Shown piece by piece: positions 1-9,661 of a DNA stretch of 64,000 bases (position 1 is the stretch's first letter; every line of letters begins with the position of its first letter). The notes beneath the pieces are model-generated. The model was not told the origin of the DNA, ran no database searches, and saw only the letters and a list, made by a program, of their open reading frames with translations. Source of the DNA: Neisseria dumasiana. Its GTDB lineage: Bacteria > Pseudomonadota > Gammaproteobacteria > Burkholderiales > Neisseriaceae. A program made the position numbers and the translations under genes. The stretch covers positions 2,046,001 through 2,110,000 of the forward strand of contig NZ_CP091509.1 of NCBI RefSeq assembly GCF_022870885.1, given 5' to 3'.

Positions 1-1
1 C

Positions 2-859
2 GACGCACCGCACCTCACCTGCATCGCCGAAAACCGCTGGCTGCTCGCCGGCCTGTGGCAGCAAATCCGCACCTTAGAAATACCCGTGATTACCGAAGCC
101 GCCGAAAAGCTTGAAACCGATATTCAGACGGCCTCACTCACCCTCGCAAACGGAGAAACGCTCCAAGCCAAACTGATTATCGGTGCAGACGGCGCCAACT
201 CGTGGGTACGCCGACAAGCAGGCATCACCGTTAAAGAAGACCCCTACCGCCAGCACGGCGTAGTTGCCAACTTCCACACCGAACAAGACCACCACAGCAC
301 CGCCTTCCAATGGTTCAAAAACGGCGACGTCCTTGCCTACCTGCCGCTCCCCGACAAAAAAATCTCCATCGTTTGGAGCACACACGAGCCGGAAAAACTC
401 ACCGGCCTCAACCCCGAAGACCTAGCCGCCGCCGTTACCGCGCAAGGCGAAAACGTACTCGGCCAACTCTCACCGCTCTCCCCCGCCTTCGCTTTCGATT
501 TAATCCTGCGCCGCCCCGAATCCACCGTAGCCCAACGCGTCCTACTCATGGGCGACGCCGCGCACACCATCCATCCCCTCGCCGGGCAGGGCGTGAACCT
601 CGGCTTCGGCGACGTAATCGAATTTGCCCGCCTCAGCCGCAACGCACCCGATGTCGGCGCACACCAGCTTTTGAAACAATACGCCCGCAACCGTTTGGAA
701 CCCGTCCGCACCATGCAGCTCGGCTGCGACGGCCTGTTTCATCTGTTCAACGAACAACACCTCCCCGCCCTGCCCTGGCTGCGCAACACCGGCCTGAATC
801 TGGTCAACGCCGTGCCTGCCGTTAAAAACCGCTTGATCAAGCATGCGATGGGGCTGTGA
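2..859 (+). CDS. UbiH/COQ6-family FAD-dependent hydroxylase (5' end missing)
   Basis: C-terminal about 285 residues of a flavoprotein monooxygenase of the UbiH/UbiF/VisC/COQ6 family, which hydroxylates the ring of ubiquinone precursors at the inner membrane. The reading frame is open from base 2, so the true start lies before the window. The family signature LMGDAAHTIHPLAGQGVNLG, the second FAD/NAD(P)-binding motif (GD followed by a P-L-A-G-Q-G-x-N-L-G loop), is encoded around 547-606. The segment LIIGADGANSWVRRQAGI is the DG motif. The gene ends just before an inverted uptake-sequence pair that can terminate it. The family is secure; which of the several hydroxylases (UbiH, UbiF, UbiM type) it is cannot be decided from this part alone. 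Confidence 0.88.
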   Translation, partial: DAPHLTCIAENRWLLAGLWQQIRTLEIPVITEAAEKLETDIQTASLTLANGETLQAKLIIGADGANSWVRRQAGITVKEDPYRQHGVVANFHTEQDHHSTAFQWFKNGDVLAYLPLPDKKISIVWSTHEPEKLTGLNPEDLAAAVTAQGENVLGQLSPLSPAFAFDLILRRPESTVAQRVLLMGDAAHTIHPLAGQGVNLGFGDVIEFARLSRNAPDVGAHQLLKQYARNRLEPVRTMQLGCDGLFHLFNEQHLPALPWLRNTGLNLVNAVPAVKNRLIKHAMGL

Positions 860-898
860 ATTAAAAGCCGTCAACTTTTATTAAGGCGGCAATGAATA

Positions 899-928
899 AG
901 GCCGTCTGAAAAAAGCTTTTCAGACGGC
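899..928. terminator. Inverted uptake-sequence pair, bidirectional terminator
   Basis: AGGCCGTCTGAA followed after a short loop by its reverse complement. It lies between two convergent genes (hydroxylase and Sel1 protein), where such a hairpin can stop transcription from both sides. Confidence 0.7.
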
Positions 929-939
929 AACCTTAAACA

Positions 940-1350
940 TCACTTCATTCCCAACGCCAATTGAGCTTTTGTATAACCTTGTTCCGCAGCCCGCTTATAC
1001 CACTCCACCGCTTTGCTATTACTTTGTTCAACGCCAAATAAACCTTTGGCGTAAAACACACCTAAATTAAACTGGGCACAAGCATTACCCTGCTCTGCAG
1101 ACTTTTCAAACCATTCCACCGCTTTACTGTCGCTTTGCCCAATACCCAAACCATCGGCATAGCTCATTCCCAATAGCAGTTGAGCATCTGCATGACCTTG
1201 CTCCGCAGCCCGTTCACACCACTCTACCGCTTTGCTATCACTTTGCTCAACACCCAAACCTTGTCTATAACAAAATCCCAACATAAACTGCGCTTCCGCA
1301 TAACCCTGCTCCGCCAGCCGCCGAACTGCATTGATTTCATTTTCATTCAT
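940..1350 (-). CDS. Sel1-repeat (TPR-like) protein
   Basis: A 136-residue protein made almost only of Sel1 repeats: four units of the form A-E-Q-G-x-A-x-A-Q-x-x-L-G-x-x-Y/F-x-x-G-L-G-V-x-Q-S-x-S-K-A-V-E-W, about 36 residues apart. Sel1 repeats form helical solenoids that bind other proteins. No signal peptide is visible, so a cytoplasmic location is likely. The start is ATG at 1350, preceded by a strong GGAGGG ribosome site. Its repeats are nearly identical to each other at DNA level, which would allow gain or loss of units. Partner and function are unknown. Another Sel1 lipoprotein lies at 31272-31907. Confidence 0.8.
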   Translation of the reverse strand: MNENEINAVRRLAEQGYAEAQFMLGFCYRQGLGVEQSDSKAVEWCERAAEQGHADAQLLLGMSYADGLGIGQSDSKAVEWFEKSAEQGNACAQFNLGVFYAKGLFGVEQSNSKAVEWYKRAAEQGYTKAQLALGMK

Positions 1351-1515
1351 AGCCGATACCCTCCTTCATTAAAAGTATGTTTCAAAACAAAACTATAACA
1401 TAATGTGCTGGAACATCTCGATTTAAGTTTTTTAGAAATATTGAGAGGATCGGGAAAGCCCGACATAACAAAATATTATTGTTTCGGCCGCTTATGCAAC
1501 ATGCCAAGCAGACAC

Positions 1516-1545
1516 GAAAAAGCCCCGAACACTCAGGGCTTTTTC
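1516..1545 (-). terminator. guaA terminator hairpin
   Basis: Perfect stem AAAAAGCCC/GGGCTTTTT with a 10-base loop, just downstream of guaA on the minus strand, with T runs on the exit side. Confidence 0.75.
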
Positions 1546-1567
1546 TTTTGTGAAACGGTTTAAACCG

Positions 1568-3133
<1,566 letters not shown>

Positions 3134-3179
3134 GGCAATTTCTTCGGATAGGGTTTTGCGGTGCAAACTATAACAAGCA

Positions 3180-3226
3180 GGCCGTCTGAAAAAGGCGTTA
3201 TTGTACCATTTTTTCAGACGGCCTGA
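3180..3226. terminator. Inverted uptake-sequence pair
   Basis: AGGCCGTCTGAAAAA and its reverse complement around a 17-base loop, between the guaA start and the end of the next minus-strand gene, which it probably terminates. Confidence 0.65.
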
Positions 3227-3253
3227 CGGGTGTTTTGCAGTAAGCGGGCAGGC

Positions 3254-3592
3254 TTAACGCTCGGGCAATTTGGGGTGCTTGTAAGGTACGATACTGCTGC
3301 GGGAAAGCAGAAGCAGGCAGCCGAGAACCATCATGCCCAGAGCAATCAGCGGCGAGTAGCCGAGCAGGTATTGGCTTTTCAGATACACTGCGGCACCGAT
3401 ATAGACCAACAGCGGCCCGGATACGACGGATTGTTTGTTTATGCCGTCTATCAGCAAAACGGCAATACCGCCTATGCACAAACCGGCGGCAATCAAGGTG
3501 GCGGTCGGCGGCAGGATGCCGGTGGTTTTGAGAAACCAAACCGCGCCCGCAATAATCAGAAACAAAGGCAAAGCAAGTGACGAATGGCGCAT
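3254..3592 (-). CDS. Small multi-pass membrane protein, function unknown
   Basis: 112 residues with four hydrophobic stretches: about 6-20, 28-48, 60-75 and 80-98. They are separated by short polar loops, and there is a basic C-terminus. The pattern suggests a four-helix inner-membrane protein, resembling the small LiaI/LiaF-type membrane regions, but I cannot assign a family with certainty. The start is ATG at 3592. It stands alone, flanked on both sides by uptake-sequence hairpins, so it is its own transcription unit. Confidence 0.65.
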   Translation of the reverse strand: MRHSSLALPLFLIIAGAVWFLKTTGILPPTATLIAAGLCIGGIAVLLIDGINKQSVVSGPLLVYIGAAVYLKSQYLLGYSPLIALGMMVLGCLLLLSRSSIVPYKHPKLPER

Positions 3593-3610
3593 GTTTACGC
3601 TCCGAATGTG

Positions 3611-3651
3611 TTCAGACGGCCTGCATTATTGTTCCGTGCAGGCCGTCTGAA
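3611..3651. terminator. Inverted uptake-sequence pair (15-bp stem)
   Basis: TTCAGACGGCCTGCA and its exact reverse complement around an 11-base loop, between two minus-strand genes. It follows the lipoprotein gene ending at 3668. Confidence 0.7.
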
Positions 3652-3667
3652 AAGGGGCTGGCAGAAA

Positions 3668-4117
3668 TTATTGCGCTTTTTTACCCAGCAAGCGCGCAAC
3701 AATCCCATCGGTCTGTTTTTGCAAATCGGGCGAACGCAGGTATGCCTGCTCGCTGTTGACGTTGTAGCCGAGCGAAGCAACGCTGTAATCGGGCGTGCGC
3801 AGAATCATGGTAATTTTCTTAATGGTTTGCGGGCTGCCGGCAGAAATATAGCGCAGGTTGTAACGGCATTCCGGCTGGTAAAGACGCTGGCGGTTATTGG
3901 CCATATCCACAATTTCCGATGCAATGCCCTGTTTTTGCAACGAACGGGCAATCACTTTTTCCAAGCCGTAAGGCGTGCGTTTGGCATTCGGAATAATGCA
4001 GATGCGTTTGATGTTCTTCAATTCGTCCGCCCGATTTTCGGCAACGCTGACTTTGGTCGTACCGCACGCGCTCAACGCCAAAGCCACCAGAGTGAAAGAT
4101 AAAGTTTTGTGTTTCAT
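3668..4117 (-). CDS. Hypothetical lipoprotein
   Basis: 149-residue exported lipoprotein. Residues 1-18 form a signal peptide with basic start, hydrophobic core and lipobox LSAC, so Cys18 should be lipidated. The mature part has the look of the small alpha/beta Sbd-type lipoproteins known in Neisseria (IKRICIIPNAKRTPYGLEKV, with two further Cys-free strands), but this match is from memory of the pattern. A good ribosome site (AAAGGAAA) precedes ATG 4117. It is transcribed alone. The location is probably the outer membrane, since no Asp follows the lipid Cys. Confidence 0.72.
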   Translation of the reverse strand: MKHKTLSFTLVALALSACGTTKVSVAENRADELKNIKRICIIPNAKRTPYGLEKVIARSLQKQGIASEIVDMANNRQRLYQPECRYNLRYISAGSPQTIKKITMILRTPDYSVASLGYNVNSEQAYLRSPDLQKQTDGIVARLLGKKAQ

Positions 4118-4160
4118 CGTATTTCCTTTGCAATGTAAATCAAGTGTTCAAAAATTCTCG

Positions 4161-4181
4161 GCTCAGGCTTGAAACCTGAGC
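4161..4181 (-). terminator. Hairpin after smpB
   Basis: GCTCAGG/CCTGAGC stem with a 7-base loop; on the minus strand it is followed by a T-rich tract (GAATTTTTG). It sits 16 bases past the smpB stop. Confidence 0.55.
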
Positions 4182-4196
4182 ATGTGCAAACGGCCC

Positions 4197-4643
4197 TTAG
4201 CCTGCGTGTTTCATCAAGCGTTGTTTCTCGCGTTTCCAATCAGCTTCTTTCATGCTTTGGCGTTTGTCATGCTGTTTTTTACCTTTTGCCAAGCCGATGT
4301 CCATTTTGATTTTACCGCGGTGGTAATGCATGTTTAACGGCACAATGGTATAACCAGCGCGCTCGGTTTTGCCGATTAATTTGTTGATTTCGGATTGTTT
4401 CAGCAACAGTTTGCGCTGGCGCACAGGATCGGGTTTAACATGGGTAGAAGCCGTGGGCAGCGCGGTGATATGGCAACCCACCAGATAAAAAGCATCTTTT
4501 TTCCAATGGATATAGCTTTCTTTCAACTGCACCCGTCCGGCACGGATAGCCTTCACTTCCCAGCCTTCCAGCACCAAGCCCGCTTCGATTTGGTCTTCGA
4601 TAAAATAGTCGTGAAACGCTTTTTTATTGTTGGCGATACTCAT
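4197..4643 (-). CDS. smpB: SsrA-binding protein SmpB
   Basis: Binds tmRNA and brings it to stalled ribosomes for trans-translation. The 148-residue length and the beta-barrel motifs ([40 protein letters not shown]-rich C-terminal tail with [19 protein letters not shown]) match the family throughout. The basic tail is the part that enters the decoding channel. The tmRNA gene itself is not seen next to it. Start is ATG 4643; the gene is bounded by hairpins at both ends. Confidence 0.97.
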   Translation of the reverse strand: MSIANNKKAFHDYFIEDQIEAGLVLEGWEVKAIRAGRVQLKESYIHWKKDAFYLVGCHITALPTASTHVKPDPVRQRKLLLKQSEINKLIGKTERAGYTIVPLNMHYHRGKIKMDIGLAKGKKQHDKRQSMKEADWKREKQRLMKHAG

Positions 4644-4663
4644 AATGATGTTTCAATGAATGA

Positions 4664-4702
4664 TTTTCAGACGGCCTATTCTAGCAGAAGGCCGTCTGAA
4701 AA
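4664..4702. terminator. Inverted uptake-sequence pair
   Basis: TTTTCAGACGGCCT and its reverse complement around an 11-base loop, downstream of the small gene ending at 4741 (minus strand) and upstream of smpB. Confidence 0.65.
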
Positions 4703-4740
4703 AAGAAATGGTTATGTATTTGGCGCAAATTCAGGGTAGC

Positions 4741-4962
4741 TCAAAAAACCCGAACACACGAAAACCGCTCTACGGTTCGGCCTTCATGCACCACCGTTTG
4801 GGCAAACATTTCGGCAGAACGCACCCATAAGCCGTAATCACCGTAGAGCGCGCGGTACACCACCAACTCTTCTTCCGTTTCGGAATGCCGCGCCAAACCG
4901 ACCACTTCATAAAGATTGCCTTTATAGTGGCGGTAAATGCCCGGCCGGATACGCATACTCAT
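4741..4962 (-). CDS. DUF1653-family small protein
   Basis: 73 residues, starting MSMRIRPGIYRHYKGNLYEV and continuing with GLARHSETEEELVVYRALYG and MFAQTVVHEGRTVERF. This is the typical single-domain DUF1653 fold (short SH3-like protein of unknown function, widespread in bacteria). The start ATG at 4962 overlaps the stop of the preceding gene as ATGA, so the two are translationally coupled. A second ATG six bases on (4956) is also possible. Role unknown. Confidence 0.8.
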   Translation of the reverse strand: MSMRIRPGIYRHYKGNLYEVVGLARHSETEEELVVYRALYGDYGLWVRSAEMFAQTVVHEGRTVERFSCVRVF

Positions 4963-5186
4963 GATTGCCCGCCCGATTCGATATACTGTTGGTAATAACG
5001 CCCTATTTCGAGCATAGCCGCCCGATGCTGCGGCCTGAGATCGGTTTTCCAATCGGCAAGACGTATCAGAACCGCATCTTCCTCTTCCGCCAACGCACAT
5101 GCCGGCGATTGATGGCTGCGCAGATAAGCAATTAACTCATCGATTTGCCGCAAAGCAGTTTGATATTCTTCGTAGGCGTTCGGCAT
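4959..5186 (-). CDS. Hypothetical 75-residue protein
   Basis: Small, helical, acidic protein (MPNAYEEYQTALRQIDELI at the start, then ALAEEEDAVLIRLADWK), with no signal peptide or membrane segment. I do not recognise the family. The start at 5186 was chosen because the 23 codons upstream encode a Phe/Tyr-rich stretch that looks like read-through of an A/T-rich leader. Its stop overlaps the start of the DUF1653 gene (ATGA), so both products are probably made in similar amounts and may act together. Confidence 0.55.
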   Translation of the reverse strand: MPNAYEEYQTALRQIDELIAYLRSHQSPACALAEEEDAVLIRLADWKTDLRPQHRAAMLEIGRYYQQYIESGGQS

Positions 5187-5217
5187 AACAGGGGCCCGTA
5201 TTGCAAAGATAAAATTA

Positions 5218-5256
5218 AAATAAAAAAAGAAATGGCAGGTTTTGCAACCCGCCATT
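5218..5256 (-). terminator. cspA terminator
   Basis: On the minus strand, AATGGCGGGTT-GCAA-AACCTGCCATT with one G-T pair, followed by TCTTTTTTTA. It is a classical intrinsic terminator about 40 bases after the cspA stop. Confidence 0.8.
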
Positions 5257-5297
5257 AAGATAGTGATCAGTTACCGGGTTTTCCGGCAATATCTGAA

Positions 5298-5501
5298 TTA
5301 AGCAGCCTGAATATTAGCAGCTTGTTTGCCTTTAGGGCCGGTGGTAACGTCGAAAGAAACGCGTTGGCCTTCTTTCAAGGTTTTGAAACCTTCCATGTTG
5401 ATCGCAGAGAAATGAGCGAACAGATCTTCGCCGCCTTCATCCGGAGTGATGAAACCAAAACCTTTAGCGTCGTTAAACCATTTAACAATACCGGTTGCCA
5501 T
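5298..5501 (-). CDS. cspA: Cold-shock domain protein
   Basis: 67-residue single cold-shock domain protein that binds single-stranded RNA/DNA and acts as an RNA chaperone. It shows RNP1 (KGFGFI) and RNP2-like (DLFAHFSAI) motifs and the conserved start [17 protein letters not shown]. The start at 5501 has a GGAAG ribosome site; an upstream in-frame start would add a hydrophobic stretch alien to the family. A roughly 240-base AT-rich gap to the divergent clpS leaves room for a long 5' leader of the kind that controls csp genes, but I cannot define a cold box by eye. Confidence 0.95.
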
Positions 5502-5744
5502 TGAACTTCCTATACTAAAAAAATTAACAAAAAACAGCAAATTCAGGCAACGCTGAAAACCTAAAAGTTTCGAGTTTCTCCCAAACTATTATGCTTTATA
5601 TTGGATGCCAAGCTCTGCCTAAGAAGGCTTTTTACCTATGTTAAGGTGTGTAGTCAAGTAGTGTTTGGGAAAAAAGTCAAAATTTATTAAAATAAAGCAA
5701 AAAACAACATAAACCGCCTCCAAAAAATTCTTTAAAGATTTAAT

Positions 5745-6059
5745 ATGACCAACTACGACACCCGGCACAATACAGACACGGAAACACTGAACCGCAGCCG
5801 CATATCGCCACCCAAACGCTACGGCGTGTATCTTCTCAACGACGATTACACGACTATGGATTTTGTTGTTAAAGTATTAACAGAAATATTTATGATGTCC
5901 GAAGAACGGGCAGTGGCCGTGATGCTGCTGGTTCACCACGAAGGCAAAGGATTGTGCGGCGTTTACCCGCGCGATATCGCCGAAACAAAACAACAGCAGG
6001 TCATGCGGCTGGCACGCGAAGAAGGCCACCCGCTGCAATGTACCGTTGAGGAGGTTTAA
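5745..6059 (+). CDS. clpS: ClpS, ClpA adaptor (N-end rule)
   Basis: 104-residue adaptor that hands N-degron substrates to ClpAP. The core shows the expected order: YGVYLLNDDYTTMDFVVKVL (hydrophobic pocket with N-D-D and M), then VAVMLLVHHEGKGLCGVYPRDIAETK. The flexible N-terminal 25 residues bind ClpA. It is followed directly by clpA: its last codons carry the GAGGAGG ribosome site of clpA, so the two genes form an operon. Confidence 0.96.
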   Translation: MTNYDTRHNTDTETLNRSRISPPKRYGVYLLNDDYTTMDFVVKVLTEIFMMSEERAVAVMLLVHHEGKGLCGVYPRDIAETKQQQVMRLAREEGHPLQCTVEEV

Positions 6060-8339
6060 ATGATTTCAGCCGAGCTTGAACAGATTTTACAAACAATCTA
6101 CACCGATGCACGCAGGCAAAAATATGAATTTATCAGCCTTGAGCATCTTTTGCTAGCATTGATAGAGCAAAACGACGAAGTGCACGACGTATTGAGCAAA
6201 TGCGGCGCCGACTGCGGCGTGCTTTCGGAACAGCTGATCAGCAGCATGGTCGATAACACGCCCGTGCTGCCCGAGCACTTGTTCGACAAAACCGAAACCC
6301 AGCCTACCTTGGGCTTCCAACGCGTGTTGCAGCGGGCGATGGTTCATGCCCAATCGGCCGGAAAACAAAGCGTGAAACCTTTAGACGTTTTAGTGGCGCT
6401 GATGAGCGAAACCGACAGCCATGCAGTGTATTTTTTACAATTGCAGTCTGTTACCCGCTACGACATTCTGCGCTGTTTGGCGCACGGCGTGCCGTCTGAA
6501 GGAGCATCCGACAGCGAGCAGCAAGACGACGAAAGCAATGCGGCCGAGCGTGAAAGCAGCGACGCATTGGCATCCTACACCGTCAACCTGAATGCGGAAG
6601 TGCTGGCCGGACGCATAGACCCGCTCATCGGCCGCCGCGCCGAAATGGAAAGACTGATACAGATTTTATGCCGCCGCCGGAAAAACAACCCCATTTTGGT
6701 CGGTGAGGCAGGCGTGGGCAAAACCGCGCTGGCCGAAGGCTTGGCGCATCTGATCGTCAAAGGCAGCGTACCCGAAACATTGCACAATGCCGTAGTGTTT
6801 TCGCTGGATATGGGCGCATTACTCGCCGGCACCAAATACCGCGGCGATTTCGAAGCCCGGATAAAGGCCGTCTTAAAACAACTGGCCAAGATACCCGGAG
6901 CCATTCTGTTTGTAGACGAAATCCACACCATCATCGGCGCAGGCAGCACATCCGGCGGCACCATGGATGCTTCCAACCTGCTGAAACCCGCTTTGGCTAA
7001 AGGGCAGTTACGCTGCATAGGTGCCACCACTTACGACGAATACCGCACGATTTTCGACAAAGACCACGCCCTAAGCCGACGTTTCCAAAAAATCGACGTC
7101 ATCGAACCCAGCATTGCCGAAACCGTGCAGATTCTGCGCGGCTTAAAACCGATGTTTGAAGATTTCCACCAAGTGCGCTACACCTCCGGCGCGCTCGAAG
7201 CTGCCGCCGAACTGTCGGCACGCTATATCAACGAGCGTTTTCTGCCCGACAAAGCCATCGATGTGATGGACGAAGCAGGCGCGGCGCAAAAGATTCTGCC
7301 GAAATCGAAACAGAAAAAAGTAATCGGCAAAGCGCAAATCGAAGCGGTGATTGCCAAAGTGGCACGCATTCCCGAAAAAACCGTTTCCCACGACGACAAA
7401 CAGGTATTACAATATCTGGCGCGCGACTTGAAAAACATGGTATTCGGCCAAGACAACGCCATTGAAGCGCTGGTGGCCGCCGTGAAAATGGCGCGTTCCG
7501 GCTTGGGGCAACCCGACAAACCCATCGGCAGCTTTCTGTTTTCCGGCCCCACCGGCGTGGGCAAAACCGAAGTTGCCAAACAGCTTGCCTATTCATTGGG
7601 CGTGCCGCTGCAACGCTTTGATATGTCGGAATATATGGAACGCCACGCCGTATCGCGTTTAATCGGCGCTCCTCCGGGCTATGTCGGTTTCGAGCAGGGC
7701 GGCCTGCTCACGGAAGCAGTAAACAAACAGCCTTTCTGCGTGCTGCTGCTCGATGAAATCGAAAAAGCCCATCCCGATATTTTCAACGTGCTGCTGCAAG
7801 TGATGGACTACGGCAAGCTGACCGACAACAACGGCAAGAGCGCCGATTTCCGCAATGTTATCCTCATCATGACCACCAACGCAGGTGCGGATAGCTTGAG
7901 CAAACCGGCTATCGGCTTTGCAGGAAAACGCCAGCGCGGCGACGAAATGGAAGCCATCAACAAACAGTTTACGCCGGAATTCCGCAACCGTTTGGATGCC
8001 ATCATTCCCTTCGCGCCCCTTGATACGCAAGTTATCGCCAAAGTGGTGGATAAATTCCTGCTGCAACTCGAACAGCAACTGCTGGATAAAAAAGTGGAAG
8101 CCGAGTTCACTCCGGCATTGCGCCGCTACTTGGCAGAAGCAGGCTTCGACCCGCAAATGGGTGCCCGCCCAATGGGTCGCTTGATTCAAGAAAAAATCCG
8201 CAAGGCACTGGCCGACGAGCTTCTCTTCGGCAAACTTGCAGACGGCGGTTTTGTGCGCATAGATTGGGATAATAAAAAATCCGAAGCGGTGTTGAAATTC
8301 AAGAAAAGCCCTTCCCCCAAAGAAGAAGCCGCACTGTAA
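6060..8339 (+). CDS. clpA: ClpA, ATP-dependent unfoldase of ClpAP
   Basis: 759-residue class I Clp/Hsp100 ATPase. It has an N-terminal repeat domain (about 1-145) and a first AAA+ module with Walker A GEAGVGKT (about 215) and Walker B-type ILFVDEIHT. The second module has Walker A GPTGVGKT (about 495) and LLLDEIEKAHPDIF, and a C-terminal D2-small domain ends the protein. There is no long middle coiled-coil, so it is ClpA and not ClpB. It unfolds substrates for ClpP in the cytosol. The start ATG follows the clpS stop immediately. The length is normal for ClpA. Confidence 0.97.
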   Translation: MISAELEQILQTIYTDARRQKYEFISLEHLLLALIEQNDEVHDVLSKCGADCGVLSEQLISSMVDNTPVLPEHLFDKTETQPTLGFQRVLQRAMVHAQSAGKQSVKPLDVLVALMSETDSHAVYFLQLQSVTRYDILRCLAHGVPSEGASDSEQQDDESNAAERESSDALASYTVNLNAEVLAGRIDPLIGRRAEMERLIQILCRRRKNNPILVGEAGVGKTALAEGLAHLIVKGSVPETLHNAVVFSLDMGALLAGTKYRGDFEARIKAVLKQLAKIPGAILFVDEIHTIIGAGSTSGGTMDASNLLKPALAKGQLRCIGATTYDEYRTIFDKDHALSRRFQKIDVIEPSIAETVQILRGLKPMFEDFHQVRYTSGALEAAAELSARYINERFLPDKAIDVMDEAGAAQKILPKSKQKKVIGKAQIEAVIAKVARIPEKTVSHDDKQVLQYLARDLKNMVFGQDNAIEALVAAVKMARSGLGQPDKPIGSFLFSGPTGVGKTEVAKQLAYSLGVPLQRFDMSEYMERHAVSRLIGAPPGYVGFEQGGLLTEAVNKQPFCVLLLDEIEKAHPDIFNVLLQVMDYGKLTDNNGKSADFRNVILIMTTNAGADSLSKPAIGFAGKRQRGDEMEAINKQFTPEFRNRLDAIIPFAPLDTQVIAKVVDKFLLQLEQQLLDKKVEAEFTPALRRYLAEAGFDPQMGARPMGRLIQEKIRKALADELLFGKLADGGFVRIDWDNKKSEAVLKFKKSPSPKEEAAL

Positions 8340-8556
8340 AACCGCATCGAACTTATTGCCGGAAACTTTGACAAAGTCAGTAACGATTGCAGACTTTCGT
8401 CTTTAAAGTTCAATGGTCAGAGCCGGATGGCTGTTTGGGAAAGGCCGGAGCGAACCCCGCAAAACCCGTTTTCAGACGGCCTTTGGCTTTTCAGGCCGAC
8501 TCTCGGGTTGGCTGTCTGAGTTTTGCAAGGTTCTGTCGGTATCCATCAGGCCCTTA
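8340..8556. other. Non-coding gap after clpA
   Basis: It contains one uptake sequence (reverse orientation, about 8470-8481) and no hairpin that I would call a good terminator. No gene is supported here. Confidence 0.5.
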
Positions 8557-9629
8557 GATTCTAATTTCAAGTGCAACACTCAGGCAGTAGTGGTTGGAAC
8601 AGATTCAAGAATAGAACACTTGGCGTTTCATAGCCAAGTGTTTTTCTTGGCCGGTGGTTCAGCTCATCCTGAACCCTACGTATTTCCCGCTCACTAATGT
8701 TGCGGAAATCCGTTTGTTTGGGGAAGTATTGGCGGATGAGTCCGTTGGTGTTTTCATTCAGCGCCTTTTCCCAAGAACGGTAAGGACGGCAGAAATAGGT
8801 TTCAGCCGCCAATGCTTTGGCTATTCGGGTGTGGCGGTAGAATTCCTTGCCGTTATCCATGGTGATGGTGTGCACCCTGTCTTTATGCGCCCTCAGCGCC
8901 CGAATGACGGCATTGGCCGTATCTTGGGCTTTGAAGTTCTTCAATTTGCAGATAATGGTGTAGCGGGTAACCCGTTCGACCAGTGTCAATAATGCGCTTT
9001 TCTGATCTTTGCCGACGATGGTGTCGGCTTCCCAGTCGCCTATACGGGATTTTTCGTCGACGATGGCGGGTCGGTTTTCAATGCCTATGCGGTCGGGTAC
9101 TTTGCCTCTGCTCCATGTGCTGCCGTAGCGTTTACGGTAGGATTTGCTGCATATTCTGAGATGCTGCCACAAAGTGCCGCCGTTGCTTTTGTCGTCGCGC
9201 AGATAGTTATAGACGGTGCTGTGGTGGAGTGTGATTTGGTGGTGTTTGTGCAAATAGGCGCACACTTGCTCGGGGCTGAGTTTGCGGCGGATGAGGGTAG
9301 CGATGTGTTGGATCAGCTGCGAATGGAGCTTATAGGGCTTTCTTTTGCGCTGCTTGGTAAGCCGGCTTTGCTGTTGGGCTTTTTTGGCACTGTATTGCTG
9401 CCCTTGCGGGCAGTGCCGTTTGATTTCGCGGCTGATGGTGCTTTTATGGCGGTTAAGCCGTTTGGCGATTTCGCTGATGCTGTGGTGGCGGGACAGGTAT
9501 TGGATGTGGTATCGTTCGTCTTGGGTCAGTTGTGTGTAGCTCATATGCAATCTTTCTTGCAGGAAAGGCCGTATGCTACCGCATACTGGCCTTTTTCTGT
9601 TGTGGAAAGTTGCACTTCAAATTTGAATC
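8557..9629 (-). mobile_element. IS30-family insertion sequence (IS1655-like)
   Basis: About 1.07 kb element with imperfect terminal inverted repeats. The left end, reading inwards, is GATTCTAATTTCAAGTGCAAC. The right end, as reverse complement, is GATTCAAATTTGAAGTGCAAC, two mismatches in 21. One intact transposase gene fills it, and its stop codon lies inside the left repeat. I could not identify a clear target duplication. The transposase sequence looks like that of the Neisseria element IS1655. Confidence 0.85.
8567..9544 (-). CDS. IS30-family transposase
   Basis: 325-residue DDE transposase. The N-terminal helix-turn-helix (LTQDERYHIQYLSRHHSISE, IAKRLNRHKSTISREIKRH) binds the ends. The integrase core carries D in IGDWEADTIVG, D in ITMDNGKEF and E in LNENTNGLIRQYFPK, the IS30 order. 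It appears full length and unbroken, so the element may still move. The start ATG at 9544 has an AAGAAAGA ribosome site; a TTG two codons earlier is possible. Confidence 0.93.
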   Translation of the reverse strand: MSYTQLTQDERYHIQYLSRHHSISEIAKRLNRHKSTISREIKRHCPQGQQYSAKKAQQQSRLTKQRKRKPYKLHSQLIQHIATLIRRKLSPEQVCAYLHKHHQITLHHSTVYNYLRDDKSNGGTLWQHLRICSKSYRKRYGSTWSRGKVPDRIGIENRPAIVDEKSRIGDWEADTIVGKDQKSALLTLVERVTRYTIICKLKNFKAQDTANAVIRALRAHKDRVHTITMDNGKEFYRHTRIAKALAAETYFCRPYRSWEKALNENTNGLIRQYFPKQTDFRNISEREIRRVQDELNHRPRKTLGYETPSVLFLNLFQPLLPECCT

Positions 9630-9631
9630 CG

Positions 9632-9661
9632 CTGCCGTCTGAAAAATATTTTCAGACGGCA
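9632..9661. terminator. Inverted uptake-sequence pair
   Basis: TGCCGTCTGAAAA and its reverse complement with almost no loop, directly after the aminotransferase stop (minus strand). These are AT-form copies (preceded by C-T-G-C), not AG-form. Confidence 0.65.
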
